A program made the translations under genes and the position numbers. A stretch of DNA of 64,000 nt from Antedon mediterranea (taxonomy: Eukaryota > Echinodermata > Crinoidea > Comatulida > Antedonidae): assembly GCF_964355755.1 (NCBI RefSeq), contig NC_092677.1, forward strand, positions 15,966,101 to 16,030,100, in the 5' to 3' direction. The notes below the pieces were generated by a model that was not told the origin of the DNA, searched no databases, and saw nothing but the letters and a program-made list of their open reading frames with translations. This document shows positions 24,801 to 39,800 of this stretch, in pieces. How positions within the stretch are numbered: position 1 is the first letter of the stretch; each line of letters starts with the position of its first letter.

Positions 24801-27800
24801 CACATGCTATTGAATATTTTCTAGGTTTATGTCATGTTAACAGAAGCCTCTGGGGTTTATATACTTACTCCAAAGGTAGTTAATGATTATTATGACAAAG
24901 GAAATCAAAGAAATGCAATTTAACATTGTTGTAATCCTATATGAACAATATTGTTTATTACACTATAAAAGCTGCGTATGGAATAAGCGACTCTTGTGTT
25001 AAAATTAAGTTTGGCCAAAAAGAAAAGGTTATGTTGTTGTAACAGGCCCAACAATATAGGCATAGGTAGGTAATTTTGTTTTCAAGAAAAGGAATAAAAG
25101 AAATATTGAACCATTGTAATCATGTTTCAATCAGTCTTTTAAAGTATGTTAAATGTTTTTTTTTGTTCTTTTTAATCTAGATTTGTTTTTCTTTAAAATA
25201 AATACAAATGTGTAGGGTACATGGCATGTTTTAACCCTTTTGTAAAAATCCTAACTACGTGCTTGCATAAACTGTTGTTTATTGAATTGACTGACTCAAA
25301 CTTTTACATAGATGCAACCTAATATCATATGTTGTTGCATTAAAAACATATAGTTAACTGCAATAGAATAATTTAGATATGATAGTACATACTTTTGATT
25401 TATAGTATGATACGCGATTTCTGTTTATTTCAGATGCATCTGTTTGACATCAATGTTCCCGGTAGAATAACATTTAAAGAATCTGAGGTACTTTCAGCTG
25501 GAAATAACTTTTTAACATTTGATACACGTAAGTTTTTACAGGGATTTTTTTTTCTGAATTTCAAACAGTTGTTTTTGTTTTGTTTTTAACCTAACATCAT
25601 ATTCCTTCATAGGCTATGTGATATTTAGGTATGCACACAGTGTTAAACAACTTTATGATTTGTAATATTAAGAATATATTAATAGATTTTAATAGCACAG
25701 TCATAAACCATTAAATGAATGTTAGAGGCAAAATAAAACATTATAGCGTATTAAAAAATAAGCATTAAACTGAGTCAGCACTTAAAAGCTCTTGTGCTTA
25801 TTGTGTTGTGATATTATTTTGAAAAGCACTATGCATATATCTTTATAAACATCTTCAATATTTTAAATTATTTAACAATACTGTATTTATTTATATAAAT
25901 AATGACTGTTTATGAGTTGAATGGTTAGAATATTTCATGATTTAAAAGAATGACTGCAAAGTTAAATAGAGGATTCAATCTTTCTAGGAACGAAATATTC
26001 AATCCATTTCCAAATAAACTGACTGTTAATCAATTGTATGTTATTTAAAGTCTGGCTGTTGCTAATAGTAATAGGCATATATTTAAGAAATGTCAATAGG
26101 AAACCATTAAAGATGTTTTTAAACTCATATTCCCTTGTCATTCGGGGGTGGTACATTGAGCCTTTGGTCTTGTGGACATAGATGCACAATAAAAGATGTT
26201 TTTAAACTCACATTCTCTTGTCCTTCGGATGGTACCTTTAGCCATTGGTCTTGTGTACATAGATGCACAAAAAAGTAACTACTTCAATTTCATTGTTTTT
26301 CCATAATTCTTTTTGGAAAACTACTACTACTACTACTCTTTTCGAAAGATGCACTATGTTCTGTTAATGCACACTCAGTTTATTTGAGAATTGACTTGTT
26401 CTACCATAAGAAATACATACGGTATGGCAGAAAAGTGAACAACATTTTTAGTGCTGATATTATGACTGTGGGATATGATACCCCTGTCTTCTACTCAATC
26501 AATCAACTTGTTTGACAATAAATAGCAATTTTTTCTTTCCATAATTACTGTACAAATACATGAATTTTATTTGATTTCAGCTTTTTGCAGGGTTGGAGTT
26601 GGTATATGTTATGACATGCGATTTGCAGAGATGGCTCAAATATATTGCAAAGAGGGTAAAGTTAAACATATTTATTATTGCTTTTTAAAAACACAATAAA
26701 CTATTTTAGTTACTGCAGTAACTATATTTCACTAGGCGTCATCTCCACTAAATATCGGACGAAGTGTATCGCGTCTAAAAATAGCAGTCCGTCTGCACGC
26801 GACCGTAAATTAATTTATCTCATTAAATTCTAATTTACATCATGAGGATTCCAGTTGTAGCCCAGCCCTTCAATACCGACACAGAAACTTGCGACCGGTC
26901 GCTTCTGTACGTTGAACGATTTATCGAACTCTGGTGCGTCGCCTTGCGTCCGCTTTCGACTGTTGTGTGTTGTGTGATGTCACCGGGTAGCCAGGCAGTC
27001 GCGAAACTAGGCTACTTCGATCGTCCGTTCGGGGAACGCGAGGTGTCCCTTTGTACAAATGGTTCAACACTGGGTCCGGCTCCTTGCGGTTTACGCGTCA
27101 TATATCATGTTCCATCCAGGGACCAAAATACGTAGTTACTTTCCAGACGAAGTTTACCGACGCGTACCTCGTGTACTTTGTATGTACGCTACACAGCAAA
27201 AGAGTACACACATTTACGATTAACCCTCTCTGTACAGTGGGGTACACCTACAATAAATGTTGTATTACAGGCCTACTGTATAGGCCTACATTTTGTATGA
27301 CAATTGAACCAGATCGCCAAATTCCTCAATAAAAAGTTATATTTAGAGACAAGTTAAATAATATTCTTCGGTTTGTGTCAGCATTCTATAAAGAGTGATT
27401 TGACCTTTTGATCACGCACCATCGTGTATAAAACAAATAATTAGTAATAATAGTAAGTAAGTAATAATAACATGGCTATAAACTTCGATTTACTTCGTCC
27501 GGTCGCGATAGTATGCGTGTACTATAGAATGTAGATCATGTGATAATAAATTCGGTCAACACGCTGCGTCTGCTCCCGACTACCTTCGCCGGTTTGCGAC
27601 CTGTTTGTGTACGTACGGCGTATCAAAAATGTCATATTTTTGTATGGAGACTCCATGGTCTTCCGTAATATCTTGTTTTTATGTGAATATAAATTGTATT
27701 TTTGTGATGCCTTTTCTGATTTTTTTTTTTGCCATTCGCCTTTATAAAACAAACATTCATTAACATTATTAAAAATAGTAAACCTTTATTTTGTTAACGC

Positions 27801-30800
27801 ATGGAATATTCTTTACTCCATGGTTAACGTATGACGGATAAATGACACAAGCGTTTTATTAATTTTGTAGTGTGGGATAGCAATTCTAATTACAGTATTA
27901 ACCTTTTGTATTATAATCCTTTTGTATTTCGACACGGTTTATATGAAGCTATTTGACACAGCTGTTAAATTGTTAATTTCAGAAGCCATTGAATTTTCGC
28001 TTAATTGCCTTGGCTTTTGTTACTGACTGCTTTTTTTTAATATACATCCTTGTCTAATAAGTTGTTCATTATGTACACCTGTTCATGATTGTATGTAGGC
28101 CTACTTGATGAAGTGATACTACAATAGGCATCACTGATGTTTATACTATAAACCTATACACACTTATATTAATAAATATCAATACCAGCACAGTTAAAAC
28201 AGCCTAAACATGAAACATAAATGTTTGTTTAAAATGTATAACTTGACTAGTCTATTTGGTAAATCATTGACTATACAACATTGGAACTAAAATAATTGTT
28301 TTTAACAATAACCCAAATAAAAGCAATGATTAATATCAGAATACGTTGTCTAATTGCCCGTACAATACTTTCCTGTAACTAATTACAAAGCGAGTAGAAC
28401 TACTTTTATAAAGTGAAAATAATACATATGCCATGAGCTATAATGGTTTGTCGGATACACACTCGTCCAACAAATATTTTACTTAACTGGTAGTAATTTT
28501 AATTAACTTTAGCAGCAGCAACATTACATTAACAATTAGCACACCATTACATCAATGCTAGAAAGTCGTTGTTTTTTTTTTGGCACAACACCAGACATCA
28601 ACGATTGATTATTCATTGTAATAATGTGTGATAATTCAAAAGACCTCACCACCATGCTCTGGTGACCCTTGCAACTCGTTGTGCCAAATATCATAATGTG
28701 AAAATTTGTCATTTTAGTGTCAGTATTTGTTTATCGATTTTTAGTCTTTCTTTTTTTGCTATGTGCCAAATTCTATGGTAATTTAATTATGTAATTTTTC
28801 ATTTCTTTTTTTTATATAATTTTAAAAAGTGGGTTATTCTGTAATCATGTTACAATTGTTGTCATTATTCTTACGCCCGTATTCTTAAACCGGACTTTAG
28901 TCGTAGTTCGAAGTTCGACTTGAAAAAGTCGTAGTTCGAGCTATTACTTCAAATTCGATTAAAAAATGAAGTAGTCGAAGTTTGCAGTTCGACTTAATGA
29001 AGTCGAGCTTTTAGTCGAGTTGCACACGTCTGGGTAACAAAGGCTATACATTGGCCAATGACAAGAGAGTATTTGAGGAGCAGACGAAATTTTGCGCATT
29101 GATATCACTTTCCATTTCTTACAACACTTTTTACGCATCAGGACTATATACATGAAAAATAATTTTAATCGTTAATTATTAGAACAATATCAGTATTAAT
29201 TTAACAGTGAAGTATATTTGATTAACAACAAAAAAAATCTTCAAAATATATTTAGGAACCATGGCGGTACGGTAACTTTTATATTTTCTAGGCCCCCAAC
29301 AAAGTATGATCGCGACGAACCACGCACTTCAAAGCGTGACAAGAAAGCGCTAGGCCCCCTAAACATTCCATCGCGTGGTGAATTGCCGCATCTCCCATTG
29401 TCGCTATGGCGTGACGTAGCTCAAGTCGGACTTGCGCGAAGAAAATAATGTAATTTGTATACAGTTGTAAATAAAGATGATTTTCATTATTATAACTTAT
29501 ACCAATGTATATTTAATTAAGCTAATATAAATATAGATATTTCATTCTTCAATATCTGGCCAATATAACAACTCAATAACTGTTACGTTTTTTATAAACA
29601 TCGTTTAAAAACCATTTAGTCGACCATTTAGCCTGCTCCCTCCAGGACTAAAAAAATCGATCAAAATCCGTCTCGATTTAGTCGAGGTTGGCCTGATTTA
29701 GTCGGTGATTTAGTTGAAGTTCGGTTTATGAATTAAAATGACGTCATTTTTTTAGTTTTAGCTCAAACTACGACTAAAGTCCGGTTTAAGAATACGGGCG
29801 TTAGTTGATGTACGTAACAATTTCAATCGAAATTGCAGTAGGCCAACAACAGACAATAATTTTTAGAAGTCGAATAAAGATCGCGAATGTTAAACTTGGT
29901 TCTGTAGGCTCGCTTCTATTGGCTGCAATTTATGGGAAACTCGCGGACCACAAATTATTTTCAAAATTCTCAGACATAGGCCTACGTCCAACAACGGTGG
30001 GAAATCAGCTGAGGTATATCTTAATCAGCATAAACTAAAATGTTACAAAAGATTACAGACAGATTCATTTCAAAGACATTATTATTTTGGTACAACATCT
30101 GCTACAAGATAAATAATACAACATTGTAGTGAATACGTACCGTACAATGTTTAAATTTGAATGTTACGTGTACACATAAATCTATTTTCCTTTAACTTAA
30201 GGGTCTTTTATCTGATTTGGAATGTAAAACCACCGAATTCATCTTATCAAGGATAATCTTTCTGAGACAGGCCTGCCTCTCTAAGTCTGATCCTAATTAA
30301 TGAAATCTTTATTTGTTTATATTGTTAATGCGGGTAGGGTGCATACTTTATTTTACTGTTAACATGATATCTAAGAAAATTAGTACTGTATGAGTATACC
30401 ACCCAACAAAAAATCAGCTTTGGAAAAGGCAGTTCTGACGACCTAAAGAGCCAAAAACGGTAGTCATACACACATTTTCCTGTAAATGATTGTAGTGAAT
30501 TTATCTTAGTTGGTTCCGAGCTTTCTCAGGCGTATATATTTCCACGCGACGTACACTGCTGTCACTGAATGATAACTCATACAAAAAGTATATTTAACTC
30601 AACTATAACTTTTATTCCTTGTAATTCGATTAATACATCTTTCTACCACTGTACCAGTCAAGCCTTATTTTCTTTATCATCTTTCCGTTTATCTACTCTG
30701 ATCTTATTCTCTCTTCTCCCTTAATATCTATTACATTCCACTTTTATACTGGATATGCAAATTTTAGGCTTCAGAGGAGGATAACATTTTCCCTCCAAAA

Positions 30801-33800
30801 ATTATACAATTTTGATTGGCTAATAATAAGGCGGACCTGGTCTAAAGCATCCTTCTCTAAACACAGAGAATCACAACATCAATAATATGACAATGATAAA
30901 TAAAAGGTTGAGAACATTTTGCCGTTTTCTTTACTAAAATGGATATTATAATTATATTGCTTTCTCTAGCTTGACAGTTGTCATTGGTGAAAACCATAGA
31001 AATATTATAATATCTATATGGTGAAACGTTGGCTGTAATTTACAACTAGTGCGTTCAAACCATAACAATAACTAAAGTATACGTCCCCTATAACATACGA
31101 TTTCATTCAACATTTGTTTTTTATTTTTGTGTCTTAGTTCTGAGTGTGATTAGGCTAATTGCACCAAAACCTTGTGAATGCGAGTTTGGTGTATATCCAG
31201 CTTTTCACAGTTCAAATCCCTGGTCCTGCTGAGGAATTTTTTTCCTTACTAAGGTACTTAGGTAAAAAACTTCAAACAACGGTGGTCAATCTATGGTAAA
31301 ATTACTCTTAAGATTTATTTAATATAATTTATTGTAACGCTCACAAAATCGAAACGCCCAGTTGTTTCATTTGCTCGAAAAAGCACTGAAAGTTGGAGGA
31401 GTCCACTTTAGGCTACATTGTTACAGATACAGTTCCGGTCTCATTGAATTTATTTGTAGCATATCTTTCTTGTCGTCAGCATCATGTTAAATACAAGCAA
31501 TCACAAACCTTCAAGACTATTGACAAATTTGTTAATTGACACTTCGAGTAAAAACGAAACCGGCCTCCTGTAAAACGAGCAATTGTAGACAAATTCCCGC
31601 AAATTAAAGTTTGATAGTGTAGACAGAGCTTTAATAATAATGTTAATGTCTAAAAAATTAACAACGTGAACATAAGATCATAGAACTATTTCAATTTGTG
31701 CGTTATTACATTTACTGTGAATTCATTTTTATTTCAAAAGTATTTTTTTATAATTTTTTTCTGGTCCCAATACTATCTTTTTTACCCATACAGAATAATA
31801 TCAATGCAATTAGAAAATACAAACAATATCTTCAAATTAAACAAAGAAACGGATATCTCCGATCGCTGACAAATAATAATATTATTACAATTATTTGTAC
31901 CCAACAATCCGGGCGTTTTCCAAAAATCGCAGAAAAGCATCTATTTTAGGAAGGCTTTTACAATGTAACTCTGTTATTATTTATTATTTTAATTGTTATG
32001 GCTGTTTCGGCATTGTTATGTTTAATTAATTACCTAGTTGTTTTAAATTCTTAATCATAAGAAACACTGTCGGCATTGATATAAAATGATCTCAAAATCA
32101 GTTTTTTTAATGAACTGCTAGTGTTAAAAGATAGGGGAAATTTTCAAAAGCCGGCGACCTGGTACTCAGAAGTCCAAACACGAGAGAATTACTTGTCCAA
32201 AAAACTTCATTTTTGTACGAGAGACAAGAGTTTTTAATTTGTGATTCGTAATTTTAAAATTTAATTTGATTTAATGTATAGGATTTTGATACGCGTAAAT
32301 TCACCCGCTTGTTGTTTGTGAAGTTTTGACAGGCGTTTATTAAACTATAGGGAACATCTATCTATCCCCTTCGGCTTATTTGTTACAATTTAAAAACTCA
32401 CTACTCAGTAAAGTGGTACAGTCCTACTGTACATGGTTAATTAAGTACCACTGTCTTCAGGCAGATGATTAAGAACATTAAACGTATTGATAATAAATAA
32501 AGGGGGATTGTATTGTGTGCAGGAAAACGGAAGCCAACAGATATAATATAGCGCGGCGGCTATACTCGTAACGGACTGTCGATCGTAATGGAAATAGTTT
32601 CTACTGTCAAATGTTCTTAAAGGATTAGCAATCCTGTTTGTATGATTTACAAAAAAAAATTTGGATCTCCTAAAATTTATCGGAAAATATTTTGAACTCA
32701 GTCACCATAGTGTATTACACGTAAAAACCACACAATGGCCAGTCTCATACCAGATAATATATACAAGTCAATAATAGAGAATAATATTTTTATCTAAAGA
32801 GAAAATGGGATTCCAAAACAGATACAAAAGCCGACGATCCGATCGAAATAATGTTGTACAAAAATAATAATAAATAAATTTGTTTTATTTTATGTAAATA
32901 TTAAATTATATTCATTTTAAATTTATTTTGTTGTTACATGTTTATGTCTCGTTATAATGTATTTTTGTGAGGGTCCCTAATGATCAGCTTCGGCTGGATG
33001 GACCACCCTCGGTAAAGATTGTTGAAATAAAAATAAATAAATAAAAAAATAACCTACTTGTTATTTTCAAAACACATTACATGTCGACGAGGTCCGGTGG
33101 CATGCGTGACTGGCGGAACAAACCAAATATTCCCCGCAACAAATAACAGACCCTTTTCCATCGGGCGAAATCAGTTTATTACCTCCCAGGTTTATGCGTA
33201 CCATTTCGGGACTTACTATCTCAAGTAGGCTAGTACGAGAGAAATTCATGACATACAGGACATTGAACATTTAATAACGTAGCTTAATAAAAAGATGTTG
33301 GCTAAACGAAAATAGCATGTTTCTAGTTTAGTTATGTAGGCCTATACAGTAGGCCTGCAATGAAACGTCTATTTTAGGTACCCCACCTGGGTATAAATCG
33401 AGTTAATCGTAAATTAAAAATTTGAACTAGATCGTAAACATAATTCGTACTCTTTTGCTCTGTAGCGCCTGATAGAAAGTAACTACGCATTTTGGTCCCT
33501 GGATGGAACATGATATATCACGCGTAAACCGCCAATGTTGAACCATTCCCACAAAGGGACACCGCTAGACAAGTGTGCGTTCCTACAAAAATCTAGGTTG
33601 CAATCCGGCGAGGGTGGTCGGAGTCAAACGCAGCAGTGTGTCATTGACGGTTATAAATCACATGTTCTACAGTACACGGAAACTATCGCAACTGGACGAA
33701 GTAAGTCGAAGTTGGTCATGTTGACTGTTGTTACACACAATTGTGCGTGATCAAAAGGTCAAATCAAATGTTAGAAAGCCAACACAGGGAAGCGAAGCAG

Positions 33801-36800
33801 CCGTATTCACGTATTTATTATTTGTTTGCCTTACTACTACGTATATTTGTTGATTAAAGTCAGACAAGTCAAGGGGCCCATCTGGGCGCCGTGGGTCGCG
33901 ATCAAGCGAAGTTCCATAACAACAACTTGAAATCAGTCAACCACATAATGAGGGGCGGAGCTATTCATGGACGCACTAAAACGGAATAATTGTGATTAAT
34001 CTGTAGTCCCTCGGACGCAATATTTTAGCTGCGTCCAGAAGGATGTCACAATACAATAGATATCGCGACCAGCTGCAGTACAATCCGTCCAATATTTAGT
34101 GGAGATGACGCCTTACTGAGGTAACACAAGATTTTATCTCAACATAAAAAAACAGTGGATGTATAAAATACAAAACTAAATCTTGCTGAATAATAAGTAA
34201 ACAAAATTTAGTTACTGCAGTAACTAACTGCAGTAGAATAATTGTCATACATTTATAACTTGTATTGTCACTAATTTAGTATTTATTTCTAAATATAGCA
34301 AAACATCCTAATATTATTGTATTTAAATTAATTAAATTCTGTTTTGTCACTTCATTTCATCTCACCAACAAACACATTATATTTGTAATTCCAGAGTACA
34401 CCTTTAAAACAATTTTTTTTGCTAATTTTTAGAATTTTTTGTATTTAAGTAGATAAGCAATTGTAGATACTGTAGAAGTGAAATATGCAAAATTAGCAAA
34501 GAAAGGTAAACGACCTATAAGCTTTCACTGAACCGCAAACGAAGCACTTACCTACAGGAGCTGCATCCATATCGCAGCGATTCTAGCCTATGGGTAAAAC
34601 CTTAATGGAATAAACACACACAAGGGTTTAAATATACATACTGCAAGTCTGTGTAGACACAGATTGGACTTATCTATAGATCGTCTATTCTTAACTGTGC
34701 TTTGTACAAGGTGTTATATAGCATAATTAAGTGCATTATTTTTAAGAGTTTTAAGATTTAAATTATTGGTTTTGAAGGTATACCGTAATTACAGCTTTAA
34801 AATTATGTTATAATAATTAATATTACATTAATATTATAGTATTCCTAGTGTGGCTTCTTATTATTATAACTGAATATTTACACAATATATTTCAATAAAA
34901 TGGTGAGAGTGTAAAGTTTTTTTCTTCCTTATATTTAAAATATACATTATTTTACATTTTCAGTTAAAGAAGATCATTATGGCTAAAATAGCTAATCAAT
35001 AAATTTTGTTCAGAAGGAATCATGTTTTTAATTCAAAATAATTACGGTATATCATAATGTCACCTGAAAGAAACTGGAAAAATGTTATAATTTAAAAAAG
35101 AAGTATGGTATTGTAAATTAATTATAATATTGTATTGAAGTATGCATATTGTCCACCATACTGCGACTACAAATAATGGTTAGCTAAAAATTAGAATAAT
35201 TCCATAACATGATTTTTAATTTGAGACATTTTAAGTTTGTTAGTTTAACATTGTTATTCTACTGCAGTTCCTGCAGTGAAAACACTGCACAAACACTGCA
35301 CAAACACTGTACAAACACTGTACAAACACTGTACAAACACTGCACAAACACTGCACAAACACTGCACAAACACTGCACAAACACTGTACAAACACTCCAA
35401 TAATGTAACTATTATATTTTGTTTCAATGTGGAAGTTTATGAGTTCATTACTAATAAACTGTGTATATGAATACCAATTTATACAGACAAGAGGTAAGCA
35501 GTAAACGGTAAACAGAAAACAGAAAACAAAAATGTAGAATTTCTTATGACCATAATACACAAAACATGGAGTGGACAGGGGTCGAGCGTATTCGCTCAGG
35601 ATAGATATCGATTCTACATCGGACAATCTTGGGTTTTCAGTTTACCGTTACCACTTGTCTGTGTTGGCCTTACATGTCAACAAAATTTAGTTACTGCAGT
35701 AACTGCAGTCAAATCATTTTGAAATGTACTACTTGTTTAGGTGAGTTGTTGATTTTTCTGTTCACATTATGTTCTGTTCCAATCCTGCATTATGCTGGAA
35801 TTTTTCTCTTAATGTTTACACCTTGAGACTCATTAGAGTATGTTAAACATGAACTGTCGCTCCTATCAAAATTACTGATAAATTGACAAAATTGCGCACT
35901 ATTTCAATCTTTTTTTTCTCTTTGGGCCATTCAGCCATGTACAGTATTCATTCTCATATAACACAATAAATAAGTAATACTACTTGTTTATCATAATTAT
36001 GCTTGCACTGAGGAAAGAGTTTTATCTGAAAGCTCTGCAATTAATTTCTGGCTCTTTTAATTTATCATTTTTATTTTAAATTTTATTTTTTTACCGCTAT
36101 TGAGATCCAGCCACAGCATTGTCATTTGTAATTTGCCATTATTTATTTTTTTATATTAAAACAAAATTATACGTTACAATTACATAGACATTTTTGTAAC
36201 TTTTTAATTTAATTTTAATTATTTGCCTAACAAGCAATGTATAAAATGGACCAGTCTTGAACCAATGCCTTGCAAATGCATGTCAGATTCCTTACCATTA
36301 CGCCATATTGCTAGGCACACATTTGTCAGTTTTCTTACATTTACTCCAGAATATACACAAGTCTAAACAAAATGCCAAAATGTATGCTTCAATCAAATCT
36401 GTCTATCTGAATATCCTAAGGAGGATGTGTGATATACAACCCTTAATTAATTAAAAGCTTCGGGTCATTAATGTTATTAGACAATTAAACTTAATGAAGC
36501 AAGGTAAATTCAATGCATTATTATTGACTGTTACAAGTAACTTATTTCCCGGGAGGTTTGCATCAACTTAAAATGTCAACATAGTTCATATCTTTTAATG
36601 TTTGATAACATTTTAGAATGTGCATAAATAAACAATTGGGCACAATACAGTATAGTACAATGTAATACAAGTAGTATGTACAATATTAAGCAGCTGACAG
36701 TTCTTATATACAGTACCATCTGAACAACTGTATGTAAATGTGGCAATTAATTAGCATATAAATAAATACAATAAGCAGACAACGTCATCAATCGAATAGC

Positions 36801-39800
36801 AAGTGTATGAAAGTTTGTTTGTTAAAGGACAACTTGACCGAGGACCATATTTTAACAACGTATTAGGGATGTACATATTATTTCAGAACCATCGCGAAAT
36901 TAAGGATATACGCGCTCGCCGTACAGCCGTTGCCGTAAATTGCTGTGACGTCACAGGTGCATCGCAAAATTTACGTAATGAGTGTTCTGACAATTCGCAA
37001 AAAATTCTAGTACACACTTTGTAAATAAATCGTAAAAAATATTAATGTTTTTTTTTATTGTTTATTTTGCTTATATTGATTTTTTGCGATGTCACGGTGA
37101 CGGCTGTATGGCGAGCGCGTGCTGCGATATCCTTAATCTCGCGATTGTTCTGAAATCATATGTACATCCCTAATAAGGTCCTCGGTCAAGTTGTCCTTTA
37201 AGAGATGCAGGGTTTTCTTTAAGTTTAAGTGCGGAATCTGCAGAATCCAGAACAGTAAAGCATTCGGCACTATCAAGGTCCTTCCATATTAAGATAAGAA
37301 CTGTCGGCTGATTACTATTGTACTGATGATGAGAAATGGTTCTTGAGACATGTCTAATAAAATGCCTGGTTATATCCAAAAAAAAACCGGGTAGCCAGTT
37401 AAGAAGTTGTAATCATATTGAAGTTTGGACAAACAGAAACAAAACAAGACAAACTGGTAAAACAAACAAGAAGAGGCAGAAGAGTAATTGAATTGTACTG
37501 AAAATATATTACTCTATATGTAAAATCTTTATGTGGATTGATGTTGTGTGTTTGTTTATCTTTAGGCTGTGGTCTACTACTTTTCCCAGGTGCTTTCAAC
37601 ATGACTACGGGTCCAGCTCATTGGGAGCTGTTACAGAAGGCAAGGTAATGTTTGAGACAACCATAAAATATAGAAATGGGACCTTAGTCTTCGGTCTAAA
37701 CAATGATTCGGCTTAGATTCATTTTAGAAATTATACTTGAGCAGTATTCACTCAAAAAGAAAAAACTATATTTCACTTTATGAAAAGAAAGCAAGCAAGT
37801 CAAAAGCTGAGATCGCACTGGACTTAATTTGGTCAACAGCTAAATTGACCAAGAAAAGTCCAATCCAAACACTGGCTACAATTCCCTTAAAATTTAAATT
37901 AACCAACCCCAATGGTTACTTATACCGAACAACTATCTACCGAGTAGAACTTACCAATTGGTCTCAGTAAATCCAATCCGAAAATGCATGATTTTTACAT
38001 CACAGTTAGATTTTTGTGAAATTAGCCAAGTGCAAACCTAAATTTACCAATGACATTGGGTAAATTTACTATTTTTCAAGTACAGTGCGAACAAGGCTTT
38101 AATTGTATTTCAGTGCGAGAACTATAAACCACTTTAAATCTGCCTATGAATATCAAATTAGCCTGCTATAAAAATATACATATATTTTCAGTCAAAATCA
38201 ATTTTTGTTAATGGTCATTTTAAAATAAATTATATATTTAAATTTCACAATACTCATTTAGAATACATGATGCAGTAAATATTGATTGCTTTTTGTAAAA
38301 AAAAATGTTTTTCACCATACAAAAGAAAATTATATGAATAAATGTTACCATTCACTTTAATTTTTTAATCAGGGCGCTTGATAACCAGTTGTACGTTTCT
38401 GCAATCTCTCCAGCTCGGGATGAGAGTGCTTCCTATGTGGCGTGGGGGCACAGTACAATCGTTAATCCTTGGTCAGTATTGGTCATTTTTTATTTTTGGT
38501 TATCATCAATTGGATTAGAACATGAATTTTTTAAAGGGTGGAATTTTGGTTCTAATTAAAAATATGGTTTTTTTATCACTATATCTATCTCCCTCTTCTA
38601 TCTTCTGATTCCTTTCTTTCGAAAGTTTCATTAATTGTATATTGCATTATTTTTTGCACATTAGATAAATACAGTAGAAGACATTCTATTAACCTTGTTT
38701 CAAAGTGTTTAAGTATGTTCTGGGTTCCTGTGTAGCCTATCTCAAGCTTTTGCTTTCAATTTATTTATTTATTTATTTCAACTTTATTTATAGAGGGTAA
38801 CCCTTCCAGCTGAACCCGCAGGCCAGCTGATATTCAGGGGCCCTCTTGAAAATGACAAAATATATAAAACTATACTTAACTAATACGAATCTACTATATA
38901 CATTAAAATTAAAAACTATTATATAAAAAAATAATCATCCAAAAAAAAAAAAAAAAAAATTACGATAAAATGTGTTTTTTAAAATTAAATTTAAACGAGT
39001 TAATATTAGTACATTCTTTCAAAACAGAAGGTAATACATTATATAAAATACAAGCAGAATAAATAAAAGAGCGCCGGAAACATTCCAATTTAACTTTGGG
39101 TACCAGTAAGTCTCCCCTGGAAGCAGCCCTAGTCCTCATAGAGTGTATCGGAACAGTGGAAAATCGTTGGGTGATGTATCGAGGGGCAATATTGTTCATG
39201 GCTTTAAAAGCTAGGCAGCCTACCTGGTACTGCACCCTCTGTGACACATTCATGATGTGTAGAGATGTTAGAAGAATGTGAGTGCTGGTGCGAGGCGGAG
39301 CTTGAAGAACAACACGCATAGCGCGATTTTGAAGTTTTTGAATCTTATTAATGTTTGTTTTACTTCAATGATTTGGCCGTCTTAATTTACCTACATTTAA
39401 CTGTTATGTTGAGACATTTTTATTGAGAAAAGGGAAATAAACTTTAATTTGATTGATTGATTAAAAACTAAAAGTAATGTTAAGCGTGGTTGCCACTAGC
39501 GACGCAACGCAAGGACGTAACGCAACGCAAGTGAATTGACCAATCACAAGCGATGTTTTATTCGCTTATGATTGGTAACTGTCTATAACTTCGCTTGTCA
39601 TTGGTTAAAACGCTTGCGTTGCGTTTACGTCCTTGCGTTGCGTTCTAGTGGGAACCACGCTTTAGATAATATTTTGCTATTTCTTTTCTCTACATTTTCT
39701 AATTGCATCTTTAACTTGATTATAAACATTTTATTTTTCTTTTGATTTAGGGGTGAGGTAGTTGCCAAAGCCGGACACATGGAAGACATAATTTACGCTG

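Larger units (their letters stand above)
26735..34112. repeat. Large foldback repeat complex in NIT2 intron 6
   Basis: The outer ends are inverted copies: GGCGTCATCTCCACTAAATA at 26735 and its complement ending at 34112. Further inside, 27040-27300 is inverted at about 33330-33555 (for example TCATATATCATGTTCCATCC), and 27395-27620 is inverted at about 33595-33765 (for example GACCTTTTGATCACGC). The inner blocks are in a different order on the two sides, so one arm was rearranged or carries two partial copies. The 5.7-kb middle holds another transposon (28874-29800), a LINE end and repeat R3. No transposase frame was recognised. Confidence 0.7.

Noticed and set aside
26842-27332. Overlapping 97- and 93-codon frames
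   Set aside because: They lie in the left part of the foldback complex; the inverted copies do not keep the frames.
35209-35626. Frames full of HCTNT or CVQCL motifs, and a possible CRISPR-like array
   Set aside because: A 12-bp tandem repeat without spacers; not a CRISPR and not coding.
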